Shown one piece after another: positions 36,292 through 45,631 of a DNA stretch of 64,000 nucleotides. Every line of letters starts with the position of its first letter. Positions within the stretch are counted from its first letter, which is position 1. Below the pieces are notes generated by a model. The model searched no databases and was not told the DNA's origin. It saw nothing but the letters and a program-made list of their open reading frames with translations. The position numbers and the translations under genes were made by a program. Source of the DNA: Leptospira hartskeerlii (GTDB lineage Bacteria; Spirochaetota; Leptospiria; Leptospirales; Leptospiraceae); assembly GCF_002811475.1 (NCBI RefSeq), contig NZ_NPDL01000005.1, forward strand, positions 313,595 through 377,594. The letters are read 5' to 3'.

Positions 36292-38307
36292 ATGAAACAC
36301 GCAAGCATTATTCCGATCCTTCTGATATCCGTTCTGGATGTAGTTACGCTATTTGCTTCTCCCCAAAATACTGACTCCGTTTTTGTATGTAGGGACACCG
36401 ATTCTTCCGGAAGGGCGAGAGCTGTATGGCCTGCATATTATTATTCTCTCGGTTTAGAGAGCATGAACAAGGCCAGAAATTCCGAAGGAAGAGAAAGAAC
36501 CGAAGATATCATAGAAGCGGTCCGAAATTTCCAAGATTATATTCGATGTTCGGAAGCTGTGGGAGTTCCTGTTTCTGCGGTATTCCGTTGGAACAAGGCC
36601 TTGGCGCATTATTATCTTGGCCAGTGGAAAGACGCGATTTCAGAATTGGATCTGGCGGAAAAGTCCGATCCGAATTTTAGAGAATCCTATATTTTAAAGG
36701 GAACAATTCTTTTAAACAGCGGAGAATATGATAAGGCAGCCACATATTTAGAATCTCATCTGAGTAAGTTTTCGGAAGATCCTGATTTTTATTATTTATT
36801 AAGTTCTGCTGAGCTCGCTCTGAAGAATGATGCAAAATCTGTCCTATATTTAAGTTCTTTAAGAGATCTGATCAAACATAAGGATTCCAATCCTAAATAT
36901 CCTGAATTCGTATATTTATCTTTAGGAAAAACATATTTTGCTTTAGGCCAAAATACAAAGGCTCTCTTTTATATTTCCGGTTATTTGGAGATGAGACCCG
37001 AAAACTGGGAGATCCGATTTTTACTGGCAAAAATTTTAGATCAGTTAGGCAAATTTTCCCAAGCCAAAAAACAACTACAGAAAATCTTACAAGAGATCCA
37101 AGGAAATTCTTCCGTGGAGTTAATGTTAGGAGAGATGTACTTTATAGAAAGTAGATCTATGGCAGCGGGTTATTTTGAGGATCTGAAAAAGAAAGGAAAG
37201 TTAAATAAGGATGGAGTCCTATTCGGGCTTTATTCCGTTCTGAATTCCAGATATTCAGAGGCGAGAAAGATACTTTTTCCTTTAAAAGAAAAATTTCCTA
37301 AAAGGCTTTCTATCCGCCTGGGCGTTTTGGAGATCCAAAAAAGAGACGCAAATATTAATAAAAAAGAATATATTAGGGAATTGGTGGAAGTCGCCTCAAT
37401 TGCTCTCCAGTCCCAATTGACTACACTTGCAGAAACATTACTTCTCGAATCAATCAAGATCACGGAAGAAGAAAAAATGGATCCAAGAATTCTTGCGGAA
37501 CAATACGACTTTTTAGCAGGAGTCTATGAACAATCCGGCTCGGTCTTTAGATCTATTATTTCAGTCCGTAAGGCGATCCAATATACATCTTCTCCGGAAG
37601 ATTCTAAAAAGTACGAATTACATCTGGCATTCTTGCTAAGAGGAAATCCTCCAGGAAAGATCCAAGAGTCCGAAGAGATCATCCAGAATATTCTCAAAAA
37701 CGATCCGAACAATCATTATGCGTATTATCTTTTAGGGATTGTGCTATTCCAATCGGAAAAATTGGAAGCAAGTCGAGGAGCATTCGAGCAAGCAATTCGA
37801 TTGGAACCAAAATCTTCCGTGTATCATTTTTACAGGGCTTCCACTTTAGAAAAACTAGGAAGGCTTCCTGAAATGGAAGCCGATCTTCGTAAGTCTATGG
37901 AACTCGATCCCGAAAATCCGATCGCTTATAATTATCTAGGTTATCATTATTCCGAAAAGGGAGTTCGCTTGGATGAAGCGCTCGATCTGATCCGAAAAGC
38001 TGTGGAGCTCGCTCCTGATAACGAAGCATATCAAGATAGTTTGGGTTGGATCTATTATAAAAAGGGAAGAGTGGATGAGGCTTTATTACATTTGAATCTT
38101 GCCTTCCAAATTTTACAGGATAGAAACGAATCCGATCCTACGATCTGTGAACATTTAGGAGATGTTCATCATGAAAGAAGAGAGTTTGCAGATGCCAGAA
38201 GATTCTGGGAAAAATCGGAAACCCTTTTTCAAAAGAAGGAAGACAAAGTTCGAATTCGGGAAAAATTGGAAAGGTTAAGAACGAATCCGGTCTCAAGTAA
38301 ATCTTAA
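36292..38307 (+). CDS. Exported TPR-repeat protein
   Basis: 671 aa. A signal peptide (IIPILLISVLDVVTLFAS) then roughly ten or more TPR-like helix pairs across the whole length, clearest at AVFRWNKALAHYYLGQWKDAI, AYYLLGIVLFQSEKLEASRGAFEQAI and PIAYNYLGYHYSEKGVRLDEALDLI. The mature protein is probably a periplasmic scaffold. 19 bp later comes a lipoprotein gene, and the pair may form one assembly or transport device with an acyl carrier such as LolA-type proteins (inference). Some TPR proteins of this layout act in glycan export or O-GlcNAc-like roles; nothing here shows that. Confidence 0.85.
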   Translation: MKHASIIPILLISVLDVVTLFASPQNTDSVFVCRDTDSSGRARAVWPAYYYSLGLESMNKARNSEGRERTEDIIEAVRNFQDYIRCSEAVGVPVSAVFRWNKALAHYYLGQWKDAISELDLAEKSDPNFRESYILKGTILLNSGEYDKAATYLESHLSKFSEDPDFYYLLSSAELALKNDAKSVLYLSSLRDLIKHKDSNPKYPEFVYLSLGKTYFALGQNTKALFYISGYLEMRPENWEIRFLLAKILDQLGKFSQAKKQLQKILQEIQGNSSVELMLGEMYFIESRSMAAGYFEDLKKKGKLNKDGVLFGLYSVLNSRYSEARKILFPLKEKFPKRLSIRLGVLEIQKRDANINKKEYIRELVEVASIALQSQLTTLAETLLLESIKITEEEKMDPRILAEQYDFLAGVYEQSGSVFRSIISVRKAIQYTSSPEDSKKYELHLAFLLRGNPPGKIQESEEIIQNILKNDPNNHYAYYLLGIVLFQSEKLEASRGAFEQAIRLEPKSSVYHFYRASTLEKLGRLPEMEADLRKSMELDPENPIAYNYLGYHYSEKGVRLDEALDLIRKAVELAPDNEAYQDSLGWIYYKKGRVDEALLHLNLAFQILQDRNESDPTICEHLGDVHHERREFADARRFWEKSETLFQKKEDKVRIREKLERLRTNPVSSKS

Positions 38308-38326
38308 ACGACCGGGAGGACTTGTT

Positions 38327-39136
38327 TTGAAAACAAACCATTTCACTCGAATTTCTATATTCGGATCATTATTTTGTTTTATTCTATTCTTTCAATCTTG
38401 TGTGACTACGGATATAGAAGAGGTTACTTTCCGTCAAAAAGGAAAGGTCAAATTTTGGAGCGCCAAATCTAAGGAAGGTTCCAAGTATTTAGACGGCCTT
38501 CGTAAATTAGAAGAATCGAATACTTCTTATTCGGGAGAATTCGATATACGTATCCAGAATTTTTTTCCTAAAAAGGACGTATTCTCTTTAGCCGGAAAGA
38601 TCTTCTATGATAAGCCGACCGGTAAAATGCAGATAGAATTGACCGATAAACTCTTCGGGATCAGCGTTTCTAAGGTGTTTAGCGACGGGCAGTCAATTCG
38701 GATCAAAGCTGTTTCGGTGGATAAGATCCATGAACAAGCTATGGATGATATTATATTATCTGATCCTAGCACAGGAAAACAAACAGTAGTTCCTTTTCCT
38801 GTGATCTATTATCTTCTTTCCAATAGAAATGCAGAATTGTTCAAACCACAATGGACGCTCGTTCAGCCGAACGACGGAATTGTACTCGTCAGAAAACCGG
38901 GAGAAGAATGGACTTACTACACTGCGGAAAACGGAATTCGTTCCGTGGAATGGGATTCCAGTGGCAAGAACGTAAAGGCAGTCACAAGCGTACAAGGAGA
39001 AGTGGAATTTCCTCCTAAGACCACGATCACCCGTATCGTTTCCAGAACGGATGGAGCCGACCAGAACCGCATAGAGATTAAAATGAAAAAAGTATCCCGC
39101 ACTGATAAATTGAATCAAGTAGTGTTCGGGTTCTAA
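38327..39136 (+). CDS. LolA/LolB-like outer-membrane lipoprotein candidate
   Basis: 269 aa. Signal peptide with lipobox FQSC. The mature region (SYSGEFDIRIQNFFPKKD, GKIFYDKPTGKMQIELTDKL, WTYYTAENGIRSVEWDSSGK, PPKTTITRIV) has the strand order of the LolA/LolB half-barrel that carries lipoproteins; similarity is by pattern only. Start is TTG at 38327 with GGGAGGACT ahead of it. It lies 19 bp behind the TPR gene and just before the enoyl-CoA hydratase, so a three-gene unit is likely. Confidence 0.7.
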   Translation: MKTNHFTRISIFGSLFCFILFFQSCVTTDIEEVTFRQKGKVKFWSAKSKEGSKYLDGLRKLEESNTSYSGEFDIRIQNFFPKKDVFSLAGKIFYDKPTGKMQIELTDKLFGISVSKVFSDGQSIRIKAVSVDKIHEQAMDDIILSDPSTGKQTVVPFPVIYYLLSNRNAELFKPQWTLVQPNDGIVLVRKPGEEWTYYTAENGIRSVEWDSSGKNVKAVTSVQGEVEFPPKTTITRIVSRTDGADQNRIEIKMKKVSRTDKLNQVVFGF

Positions 39137-39153
39137 TATTAAGGAAAGTGAAT

Positions 39154-39918
39154 ATGTTAGACGTAGAAAAAAACGGCCATATTTTAGAACTTTATATCAA
39201 AACAAACGAAACCAATTCTTTGGGAAGGGAATTTTTCCGCAAATTTAGAGAAGTTCTCGAACAAGCGGAAAACGACAGATCCGTAAAATCCATTCTTCTA
39301 TCCGGAAGGAACGATAAGTTTTTTTCGAATGGATTCGATCCTGAGATCTTCGTAGGTAAAAACCTCGAAGAAATTAAAGAAGTTCTGAGAGAAGCGCTAG
39401 GGGCTTGCGGAAGAGTTCTATTTTCTCCTAAACCGGTAGTCTGTGCGATGAACGGCCACTCTATGGGAGTGGGAGCAGTTATCGCAATATTCTCCGATTA
39501 TAGAATTCTAGTAGAGAAAAAAGGAAGATTAGGTTTTCCTGAATCGCTCATCGGTATCAATTTTCCATCCACTGCGGGAACAGTTCTGAAAGACCTAGTC
39601 GGAATGAAAACTGCTAGAGATTTATTGTATAGCGGAAGAGGATTAAAAGCGGATGAGGCGGTCCAAGTCGGACTGGTCGAAGAGTCTGCTACTCCGGAAG
39701 AAGTTATTCCTAAAGCTAGAAAATGGTGTTCCCAATTCCAAGATATGGCAATGGAATCAGTGGTAGGAGTGAAGATCGCTCTAAGAGATTCTCAACGTTT
39801 GCTTGCAGATACTTTAGAAAAGAGAGATGTGGATCTTCTTGCACAAGCGATCGCTAGTTCTAACGGACAAGAAGGAATGAAGTCTATTTTAGAAAGAAGA
39901 CGCCCGGTCTTTACCTGA
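39154..39918 (+). CDS. Enoyl-CoA hydratase/isomerase family protein
   Basis: 254 aa crotonase-fold protein. Oxyanion-hole segments SGRNDKFFSNGFDPEIF and CAMNGHSMGVGAVIAIFSDYRI are clear; the glutamate pair of classical hydratases is not clearly conserved (FPESLIGINFP supplies one Glu). It may act as hydratase or isomerase in fatty-acid beta-oxidation. ATG at 39154 is preferred over the GTG at 39148 because GGAAAG is well placed for it. A hairpin terminator follows at 39926. Confidence 0.85.
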   Translation: MLDVEKNGHILELYIKTNETNSLGREFFRKFREVLEQAENDRSVKSILLSGRNDKFFSNGFDPEIFVGKNLEEIKEVLREALGACGRVLFSPKPVVCAMNGHSMGVGAVIAIFSDYRILVEKKGRLGFPESLIGINFPSTAGTVLKDLVGMKTARDLLYSGRGLKADEAVQVGLVEESATPEEVIPKARKWCSQFQDMAMESVVGVKIALRDSQRLLADTLEKRDVDLLAQAIASSNGQEGMKSILERRRPVFT

Positions 39919-39925
39919 TGTGTAA

Positions 39926-39961
39926 AGGCCTGGAATTTTCTCCCAGGCCTGCTGCATTTTT
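39926..39961. terminator. Convergent terminator between enoyl-CoA hydratase and flavoenzyme genes
   Basis: AGGCCTGG and CCAGGCCT pair perfectly around a nine-base loop, followed after six bases by five T residues on the plus strand; the minus strand has a shorter T run after the stem. It sits exactly between the convergent stops. Confidence 0.75.
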
Positions 39962-41654
39962 AAGAATGGAATAATTTTCCAGGATTCAAAATTTCTTTCT
40001 GATCCAATACTTTCTTAAGTCCGTTTAAAGCTTCTACTCCAGGTTTGCCTAAACTCGATTCGTACCATTTTTTATGGTCGAAACCGACACCATGGTGATG
40101 GCTGATCGGAGCTTTAAAAGAAGTGAATGTATCTGAAACGGATCTTTTCATTTTAAACCATTGCTCTTCCGGTTTTTTAGCATCCATTGGAAATAAGATC
40201 GTATAATATAAACAAGCTCCCTCATGATAACTATGAGATAAATGGCACATAGCGATCGAGCCAGGGATAGAATTTTGTAAGGACTCAATTCCTGCTTTAT
40301 GCAGATCCTCCAGTTTATCGTAGGTGCTGGAAGTCTCCATCGTATCGACTCCCATTCCGTATTGCATTACGTGGTTTCGAAGAAAAGGCATATTGTATCT
40401 GCTATGGATCCAATTCTGTCCTAATTTTTCTCCGGCGAAGATGGCTCCGCTTTTTTTCCAAAGTTTTTTGAGGTTCTCGAAAGAATGATCTACTTCCTGT
40501 CTAGACCCGTCCAGTCCGACTAAAACCACACATTTGTTCTCTCCGATCCCAGCGAACTTAAGATATGAATTTTGCAGGATTTTTTTCAATTTACGGATTG
40601 GTGTATTCTTCTTTCCTAATTCTCCCAGATATTCGTAAAGTCTGGTTTCGTTCGCATCAGAAAGTCTCGTCATGGAAGTTTTGATCTCTTCTTGGTTTGC
40701 TTTTCTGATAAAGTTGAGGGAAGAAAGTAGATCCGGAAAGACCAGACCGAAATACTTTCTAGTCTCAGGGATCTTGTGTATTTTAACAGTTACTTCTGAA
40801 ATAATTCCTAACAAACCTTCGCTACCGGCGATGATCTGATTCCAGTCCGGACCGATAGAAGCCGCAGGTGCTCTTAAAGTTTCTACCGTTCCACTCGGGC
40901 TAATCAGTTTTACGGAACTTAGGATTTCTTCTATTTTTCCATATCTATTCGATTGTTGTCCCGCACTTCTTGCGGCGACCCAACCGCCCAGGGTAGAGTA
41001 TTCGAAGGACTGAGGAAAATGTCCCAAAGTGTATCCTTTCAAATTTAATCCGTATTCCAATTTAGGACCATAGATCCCGGCCTGAAAAGTTGCGGTCATA
41101 CTGATCGGATCGAAGGATACCAACTCTTTCATTTCAGTCATATCCAAGGATAGAACCGCTTTTTGTCCTTTTCCTTTCAAAACTTCTACACCACCTACCA
41201 CGGAAGATCCTCCTCCGAACGGAATGATAGTGATCTTGTTTTTAGAACAATATTCTAAAATCTTGATGATCTCGGATTCTTTTTTAGGATAAACTACTCC
41301 GTCTACGAAAGACTTAAGAGTATTGAAGTGAAGTCGAACAACGTCGTAGTAACTTCTACCGGCAGAATGAAAGACCCTCTCATATCTATCCGTTTTGAGA
41401 TTATTTTTACCTACGATCGCGCTTAGGTTTTTGATATCGTTAGAACTTAATTTGCCATTAGGCAGTTTGATCTCATCCAAGGGAACAGAAGGAGTTTCAC
41501 GGATAGAGTCTAACTTGAATTCTCTTTGGAGAAGTTTGAGTATTTCAGGCATCTGCGCCTTTCTACCGAAGTCTTGATCGTTTGCACCCCAGGCGTTCCA
41601 TCTAAGGTTAGATCTGGAATAGTCGATTTTGGGATTGAGCTCGTGGTAGAACAT
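39960..41654 (-). CDS. FAD-linked oxidoreductase, alkyl-dihydroxyacetonephosphate-synthase-like
   Basis: 564 aa. A PCMH-type FAD domain: IPFGGGSSVVGGV, DMTEMKEL, GYTLGHFPQSFEYSTLGGWVAARSAGQQS, and FAGI-type C-terminal domain. The N-terminal RWNAWGANDQDF and the C-terminal HHGVGFDHKKWY strongly resemble peroxisomal alkyl-DHAP synthase, which makes the ether bond of ether lipids. Bacterial relatives are also annotated as glycolate or lactate-type oxidases, so the reaction is unproven. glpD (making DHAP) lies 2.3 kb away. Confidence 0.85.
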   Translation of the reverse strand: MFYHELNPKIDYSRSNLRWNAWGANDQDFGRKAQMPEILKLLQREFKLDSIRETPSVPLDEIKLPNGKLSSNDIKNLSAIVGKNNLKTDRYERVFHSAGRSYYDVVRLHFNTLKSFVDGVVYPKKESEIIKILEYCSKNKITIIPFGGGSSVVGGVEVLKGKGQKAVLSLDMTEMKELVSFDPISMTATFQAGIYGPKLEYGLNLKGYTLGHFPQSFEYSTLGGWVAARSAGQQSNRYGKIEEILSSVKLISPSGTVETLRAPAASIGPDWNQIIAGSEGLLGIISEVTVKIHKIPETRKYFGLVFPDLLSSLNFIRKANQEEIKTSMTRLSDANETRLYEYLGELGKKNTPIRKLKKILQNSYLKFAGIGENKCVVLVGLDGSRQEVDHSFENLKKLWKKSGAIFAGEKLGQNWIHSRYNMPFLRNHVMQYGMGVDTMETSSTYDKLEDLHKAGIESLQNSIPGSIAMCHLSHSYHEGACLYYTILFPMDAKKPEEQWFKMKRSVSDTFTSFKAPISHHHGVGFDHKKWYESSLGKPGVEALNGLKKVLDQKEILNPGKLFHS

Positions 41655-41752
41655 TTTGGTCTTATCTCCGATTAATTAAAAACGTTTCCAATAAATACGA
41701 ATCTTTCCAGAGGGCAAGGTAAAAAGGCCTTTCGATGCGGATCAAATATCAG

Positions 41753-41770
41753 ATGTAGGAACTCCTACAT
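41753..41770. repeat. Solo palindrome ATGTAGGA-AC-TCCTACAT
   Basis: Identical to the 18 bases at 10469-10486, located between the PP2C gene's stop and the flavoenzyme gene on the same strand. Related in sequence to the ends of the two 150-bp repeat elements. It may act as a terminator, a binding site or a solo remnant of that element. Confidence 0.7.
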
Positions 41771-41788
41771 CCAAGTAAGAGAGAAGTC

Positions 41789-43798
41789 CTATAGACGCTT
41801 TTTTAACTCTGCGATCTTTGGATCGTCCGGTGCAAGAGTGAATGCCTCATCTAATAACTTTTTAGCCCGGAAAGAATTTCCAAGTAACCTATATATATCC
41901 GACAGGTTGATCAAATTTTTCAAATGATTTGGAGAACGTACTCTTAATTTTTCCCCTAACTCAGCCGCGGATTTTAAGTATTCAGTGTCTTTTTTCTGGG
42001 TATATGCCTTCTTCCAAAGAATAGAAGAATAGAATAAAAGTTCTGTTTCGGATGGATCCCAGGAGACTGACTTCTCTGCCCATTCCGCCGCTTTTTTGAA
42101 TTCGGATATTTTATCATACCATTTGGAAAGGAGTCTGGCGACTTGAGGAAAATAACGTTCTCCCACTGTGCCGGACTTTTTTAGACCTTCTTCCAAGATA
42201 CGAATCGCTTCCTTCGTATTTCCTTTTTGAAAAGAGGATTCCGCTTCCATAATGGATTTTTTGTCTTCCGCGTAAGGATTTCTGGAAGGATTATAAGAAA
42301 TAGATAATATACTTAAATCGTCGGAAAGTTTCCCTCGACTGATCAGTGATCTCCGGATCGTTTTTAATTCTCCGCCACTTTCTTCCACTGAGGCTAAGAA
42401 GATTGTCTCGTCCTCATTCATTATCCTTTTGCCTGAAAAATCCTCTTCTAAGACCAGATCATCCCTTCCGTCTGATCCGCAGAAAATTGTATCTCCGGGA
42501 AGCATGCGGAATGTTTGGACTTGGATCTTGGTCCCGAACATTTCAGAAATCCCTAATTTACGAATATTGGATTCCGCCCCGAGGAACATCGCCTTTCCAT
42601 CTCTATATAAAACCGGCCAAGGATGTTCTGCATTGATATAATACATCGCGCCAGTGGAATGCTCTACGATCCCTAAAACGGCAGAGATCAACATAAATCC
42701 GTCGAATGTCTCGAATACGTTCTGCAGATCTATGAAGGCTTCTTTCAGCCAACGTTCAGGAGATTTGGATTGGACCTCCGGGGAAAGTCTTGTGCGGCTA
42801 ATGATAGAATTGAATACGGAACCTAAAACCAAGGCGCCGCCTGCACCCTGGATGGATTTTCCCATTGCGTCTCCGTTGATAAATGCGGTATAATCTCTGT
42901 CTTGGATCTTTACGATATAGGCGCTTAAAAAGTCTCCACCTAGCTCATAATCTTTTTCTTTGAAGGAGAATTTTTTGTACTGATCGAGTAAGAATTCCAC
43001 TTTGACTGCGGAATTTTCGGAATTGTCCAATTTGATCAAAGGAGAAAGAAGTAACGCAGTTAAGAAATAATCTCCGTCTTGCTTTTCTTTCAATGCTTGA
43101 ATCTGTAACATCTTCTCCGAAATTTCTCTGTTGCTTTCCTGGATCTTAAATCTGCTTACAAAACTTACGAATCGGTATCTTTCCAAAATCACCGAGAATA
43201 CCAGGGTAAGAAGAAATGCAATTCCCAGATTCTGCATGGAATATGCAGCCTGAGGTGTGCTCAAGTTTGGAGAGTAGATAAGAACCGAACTTACGAAAGA
43301 AATTAAGGATAATATTAAGAATACAAAATATGAATTTTTTGGAAGTGGAATGAATACGATACACATCAGAGCGATCTGAAGTCCGGATACGTAATTAGGA
43401 TCGTCCGCAATTCTACCCGTAAAAAAGGAAGTGCAAAGAAGTAGATAAGCGATGAACGCATACGCCATTTCTAAACTGTATCTACGAGTTGGGATCTTGA
43501 ACAGGGTGTCCAATAGAAGAAAAATTAGACTAAGAAGGCCAACTAAGGAAAATCCGATCCGGAAATAAAAAAGTTCAGGAAATTCAGGATGTAATTTTTG
43601 GTCTGTTCCGAAAGCGAAACCTAACCAAACGAACATTGCAAGCACTGCACCCGGATATTGGATACTTCGAGTTTGTCTTTTTAGGTCTTCAACGTATTCT
43701 TTTTTATAGACTTCTCTATCCGGGTCCTTCTTAAAAAAACCTAGAATAGAATTCCATTTATTCTGAAAACTACCTGCCCGGGAGGAAGTATATGACAT
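41789..43798 (-). CDS. Membrane PP2C/SpoIIE-type phosphatase with C-terminal TPR
   Basis: 669 aa. About seven N-terminal membrane helices (residues ~45-230; e.g. YPGAVLAMFVWLGFAFGTD, IAFLLTLVFSVIL), then a linker coiled coil, a SpoIIE/RsbU-type Ser/Thr phosphatase domain (GGDFLSAYI and NGDAMGKSIQGAGGALV hold the metal-binding Asp residues; FCGSDGRDDLVLEED), and a C-terminal TPR region (LIRKAVEL-like repeats, GNTKEAIRILEEGLKKSG). Likely senses an envelope signal and dephosphorylates an anti-sigma antagonist (family inference). No anti-sigma/antagonist gene is adjacent. Confidence 0.88.
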   Translation of the reverse strand: MSYTSSRAGSFQNKWNSILGFFKKDPDREVYKKEYVEDLKRQTRSIQYPGAVLAMFVWLGFAFGTDQKLHPEFPELFYFRIGFSLVGLLSLIFLLLDTLFKIPTRRYSLEMAYAFIAYLLLCTSFFTGRIADDPNYVSGLQIALMCIVFIPLPKNSYFVFLILSLISFVSSVLIYSPNLSTPQAAYSMQNLGIAFLLTLVFSVILERYRFVSFVSRFKIQESNREISEKMLQIQALKEKQDGDYFLTALLLSPLIKLDNSENSAVKVEFLLDQYKKFSFKEKDYELGGDFLSAYIVKIQDRDYTAFINGDAMGKSIQGAGGALVLGSVFNSIISRTRLSPEVQSKSPERWLKEAFIDLQNVFETFDGFMLISAVLGIVEHSTGAMYYINAEHPWPVLYRDGKAMFLGAESNIRKLGISEMFGTKIQVQTFRMLPGDTIFCGSDGRDDLVLEEDFSGKRIMNEDETIFLASVEESGGELKTIRRSLISRGKLSDDLSILSISYNPSRNPYAEDKKSIMEAESSFQKGNTKEAIRILEEGLKKSGTVGERYFPQVARLLSKWYDKISEFKKAAEWAEKSVSWDPSETELLFYSSILWKKAYTQKKDTEYLKSAAELGEKLRVRSPNHLKNLINLSDIYRLLGNSFRAKKLLDEAFTLAPDDPKIAELKKRL

Positions 43799-43918
43799 CT
43801 ATTGAATTGAACTCCGTTAGGTTCAGGTCCCTTAAATAAGTAGGAAATAAGAACCGGGTCTAAGCAAAAAATATCATCTGCTCATTTGGAGTAAAGAACT
43901 TGTGTAATTTCTAAAGTC

Positions 43919-43947
43919 TTGACCGACCGAGTTCTTAAATCCAAACT
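43919..43947 (+). promoter_or_regulatory. Promoter-like boxes for glpD
   Basis: TTGACC (43919-43924), a 17-bp spacer, and CAAACT (43942-43947), eight bases before the glpD ATG. Same box sequences and spacing as at 14232-14260. No Shine-Dalgarno is visible, which suggests a leaderless or very short-leader mRNA. Confidence 0.5.
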
Positions 43948-43955
43948 GTGAATCT

Positions 43956-45590
43956 ATGGTCAAAACGAAAGACGCTAAAACTTCTTCCTTTCCGATTTCT
44001 TCTCAAGTTTTCGATACCTTAGTGATAGGGGGAGGGATCACGGGTGCTACTACTTTATGGGATTCCACCTTACGCGGGTTAAAGGCACTTCTCGTAGAAA
44101 AGAATGATTTTGCTTCGGGAACGACGCAGGCCACTTCCAAATTGATCCACGGAGGTTTAAGATATTTAAAGAATGCAGAGTTTGGGTTGGTAAGAGAATC
44201 TTTAAGAGAAAGAAGAATACTCGCAAAAATCAGTCCGCACGCACTCAAGACATTAGGCTTTATTATTCCAGTATATTCTAATTCTGAAAAGTGGATTACG
44301 AATGTCGGCCTCAAAATGTACGATTATTTTTCATATGATAGAAATAGGGATATCAGTTCGGATTCCTGGATCCCTAAATACAGATCCTTATCTCCTGAAG
44401 AAGTAGTGATGGAAGCACCTAGTCTTCCTAGAGAAGGACTAAAAGGCGGATTTTTATATTACGATTATCAGAACACGAATCCTGAAAGACATACATGCGA
44501 GTTTATCTTCTCCGCCGAAAAAAAAGGAGGTAAGGCCTTAAATTATACCGAGCTAGTCGCGATCTCCAGACAAGGAGAAGTATATCAAGCAATCTTAAAG
44601 GACAAAAGAAGCGGCAAAACGTATCCAGTATTTGCAAAAACTGTAGTGAATGCAGCAGGACCATGGGCGGATTTTGTGGAATCTTTAGCAGGAGTCGGAA
44701 TGGACAAGGTGTTAGTCCGATCCAAAGGGATCCATATTGTAACTAGAGCTTTAACGGTTTCTAAGGCAATCGTTTTGAAAAAAAGAGATAAGACCCATAT
44801 GTTTGTCCTTCCTTGGAGAGGGAAAACAATTATCGGGACCACTGATACTGTGTTTTCGGATTCTCCGGATAAATTTAAGGTCACCAAATCTGACGTACAA
44901 GATCTATTAGAAGAAATTAATGTTGCATTCGGTTATTCAGATCTTACGGAATCGGACGTGGACTTTTTCTACGGGGGAATGAGACCTCTCGTGGAAGATC
45001 CGGGTGAAAAATCGGACACTTACAATGCTTCCCGTAAAACTGAAATTTTAGATCATATGGAAAAAGGACTTCCTGGATTTTTCACTGCATTAGGTGGAAA
45101 GTATACGACCAGTCGACATCTAGCGGAGAAGATTACGGATAAACTCTGCGAATATCTGCCGGGAAAATTTTTACCTTGCGAAACGGATCAGATCCCACTT
45201 TCTTCCGGAGAATTTTCGGATCATTCTTCTTTAGTCAAAGGGCTAACTAAAAAATATCCGAAACTTTCCGGAGAATATCTGGAAACTTTAGGCGCTCGAT
45301 ACGGAAGTTTAGCTTACGAAGTCCTAAAATACCAAAAATCAAACGACGAATCAGTAAGCTTGAATAACGGAGAAAAATTCAGCACAGCGGAGATCCGTTA
45401 TATCGCTTCCGAGGAAAAAATTGAAAAGGGAACAGATTTCTTCTTCCGTAGATCCGGAGTAGGAGTACCTGGAGTTCCTCCTTCCGAATCCTTACACAAA
45501 ATTGTAGAAGAATTAGGAAAGACCTTAGGATGGAACCCTGCTCGCAAAAAATCGGAAATTGCGGAGATACTTTCTCGTTATCATTTTTGA
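43956..45590 (+). CDS. glpD: Glycerol-3-phosphate dehydrogenase, aerobic FAD type
   Basis: 544 aa. Oxidises glycerol-3-phosphate to DHAP at the inner membrane and feeds electrons to quinone. FAD-binding VIGGGITGATTLWDSTLRG, LVEKNDFASGTTQATSKLIHGGLRYLKN, and LPWRGKTIIGTTDT are all hallmark GlpD segments; LGGKYTTSRHLAE and the C-terminal DAO domain complete it. It is divergent from the PP2C gene. Glycerol and phospholipid breakdown supply the substrate in leptospires, matching the lipid genes nearby. Confidence 0.96.
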   Translation: MVKTKDAKTSSFPISSQVFDTLVIGGGITGATTLWDSTLRGLKALLVEKNDFASGTTQATSKLIHGGLRYLKNAEFGLVRESLRERRILAKISPHALKTLGFIIPVYSNSEKWITNVGLKMYDYFSYDRNRDISSDSWIPKYRSLSPEEVVMEAPSLPREGLKGGFLYYDYQNTNPERHTCEFIFSAEKKGGKALNYTELVAISRQGEVYQAILKDKRSGKTYPVFAKTVVNAAGPWADFVESLAGVGMDKVLVRSKGIHIVTRALTVSKAIVLKKRDKTHMFVLPWRGKTIIGTTDTVFSDSPDKFKVTKSDVQDLLEEINVAFGYSDLTESDVDFFYGGMRPLVEDPGEKSDTYNASRKTEILDHMEKGLPGFFTALGGKYTTSRHLAEKITDKLCEYLPGKFLPCETDQIPLSSGEFSDHSSLVKGLTKKYPKLSGEYLETLGARYGSLAYEVLKYQKSNDESVSLNNGEKFSTAEIRYIASEEKIEKGTDFFFRRSGVGVPGVPPSESLHKIVEELGKTLGWNPARKKSEIAEILSRYHF

Positions 45591-45631
45591 CTTTTAATCT
45601 AGTTTCGATCTGTTATCTCTAAATAAGTTAA

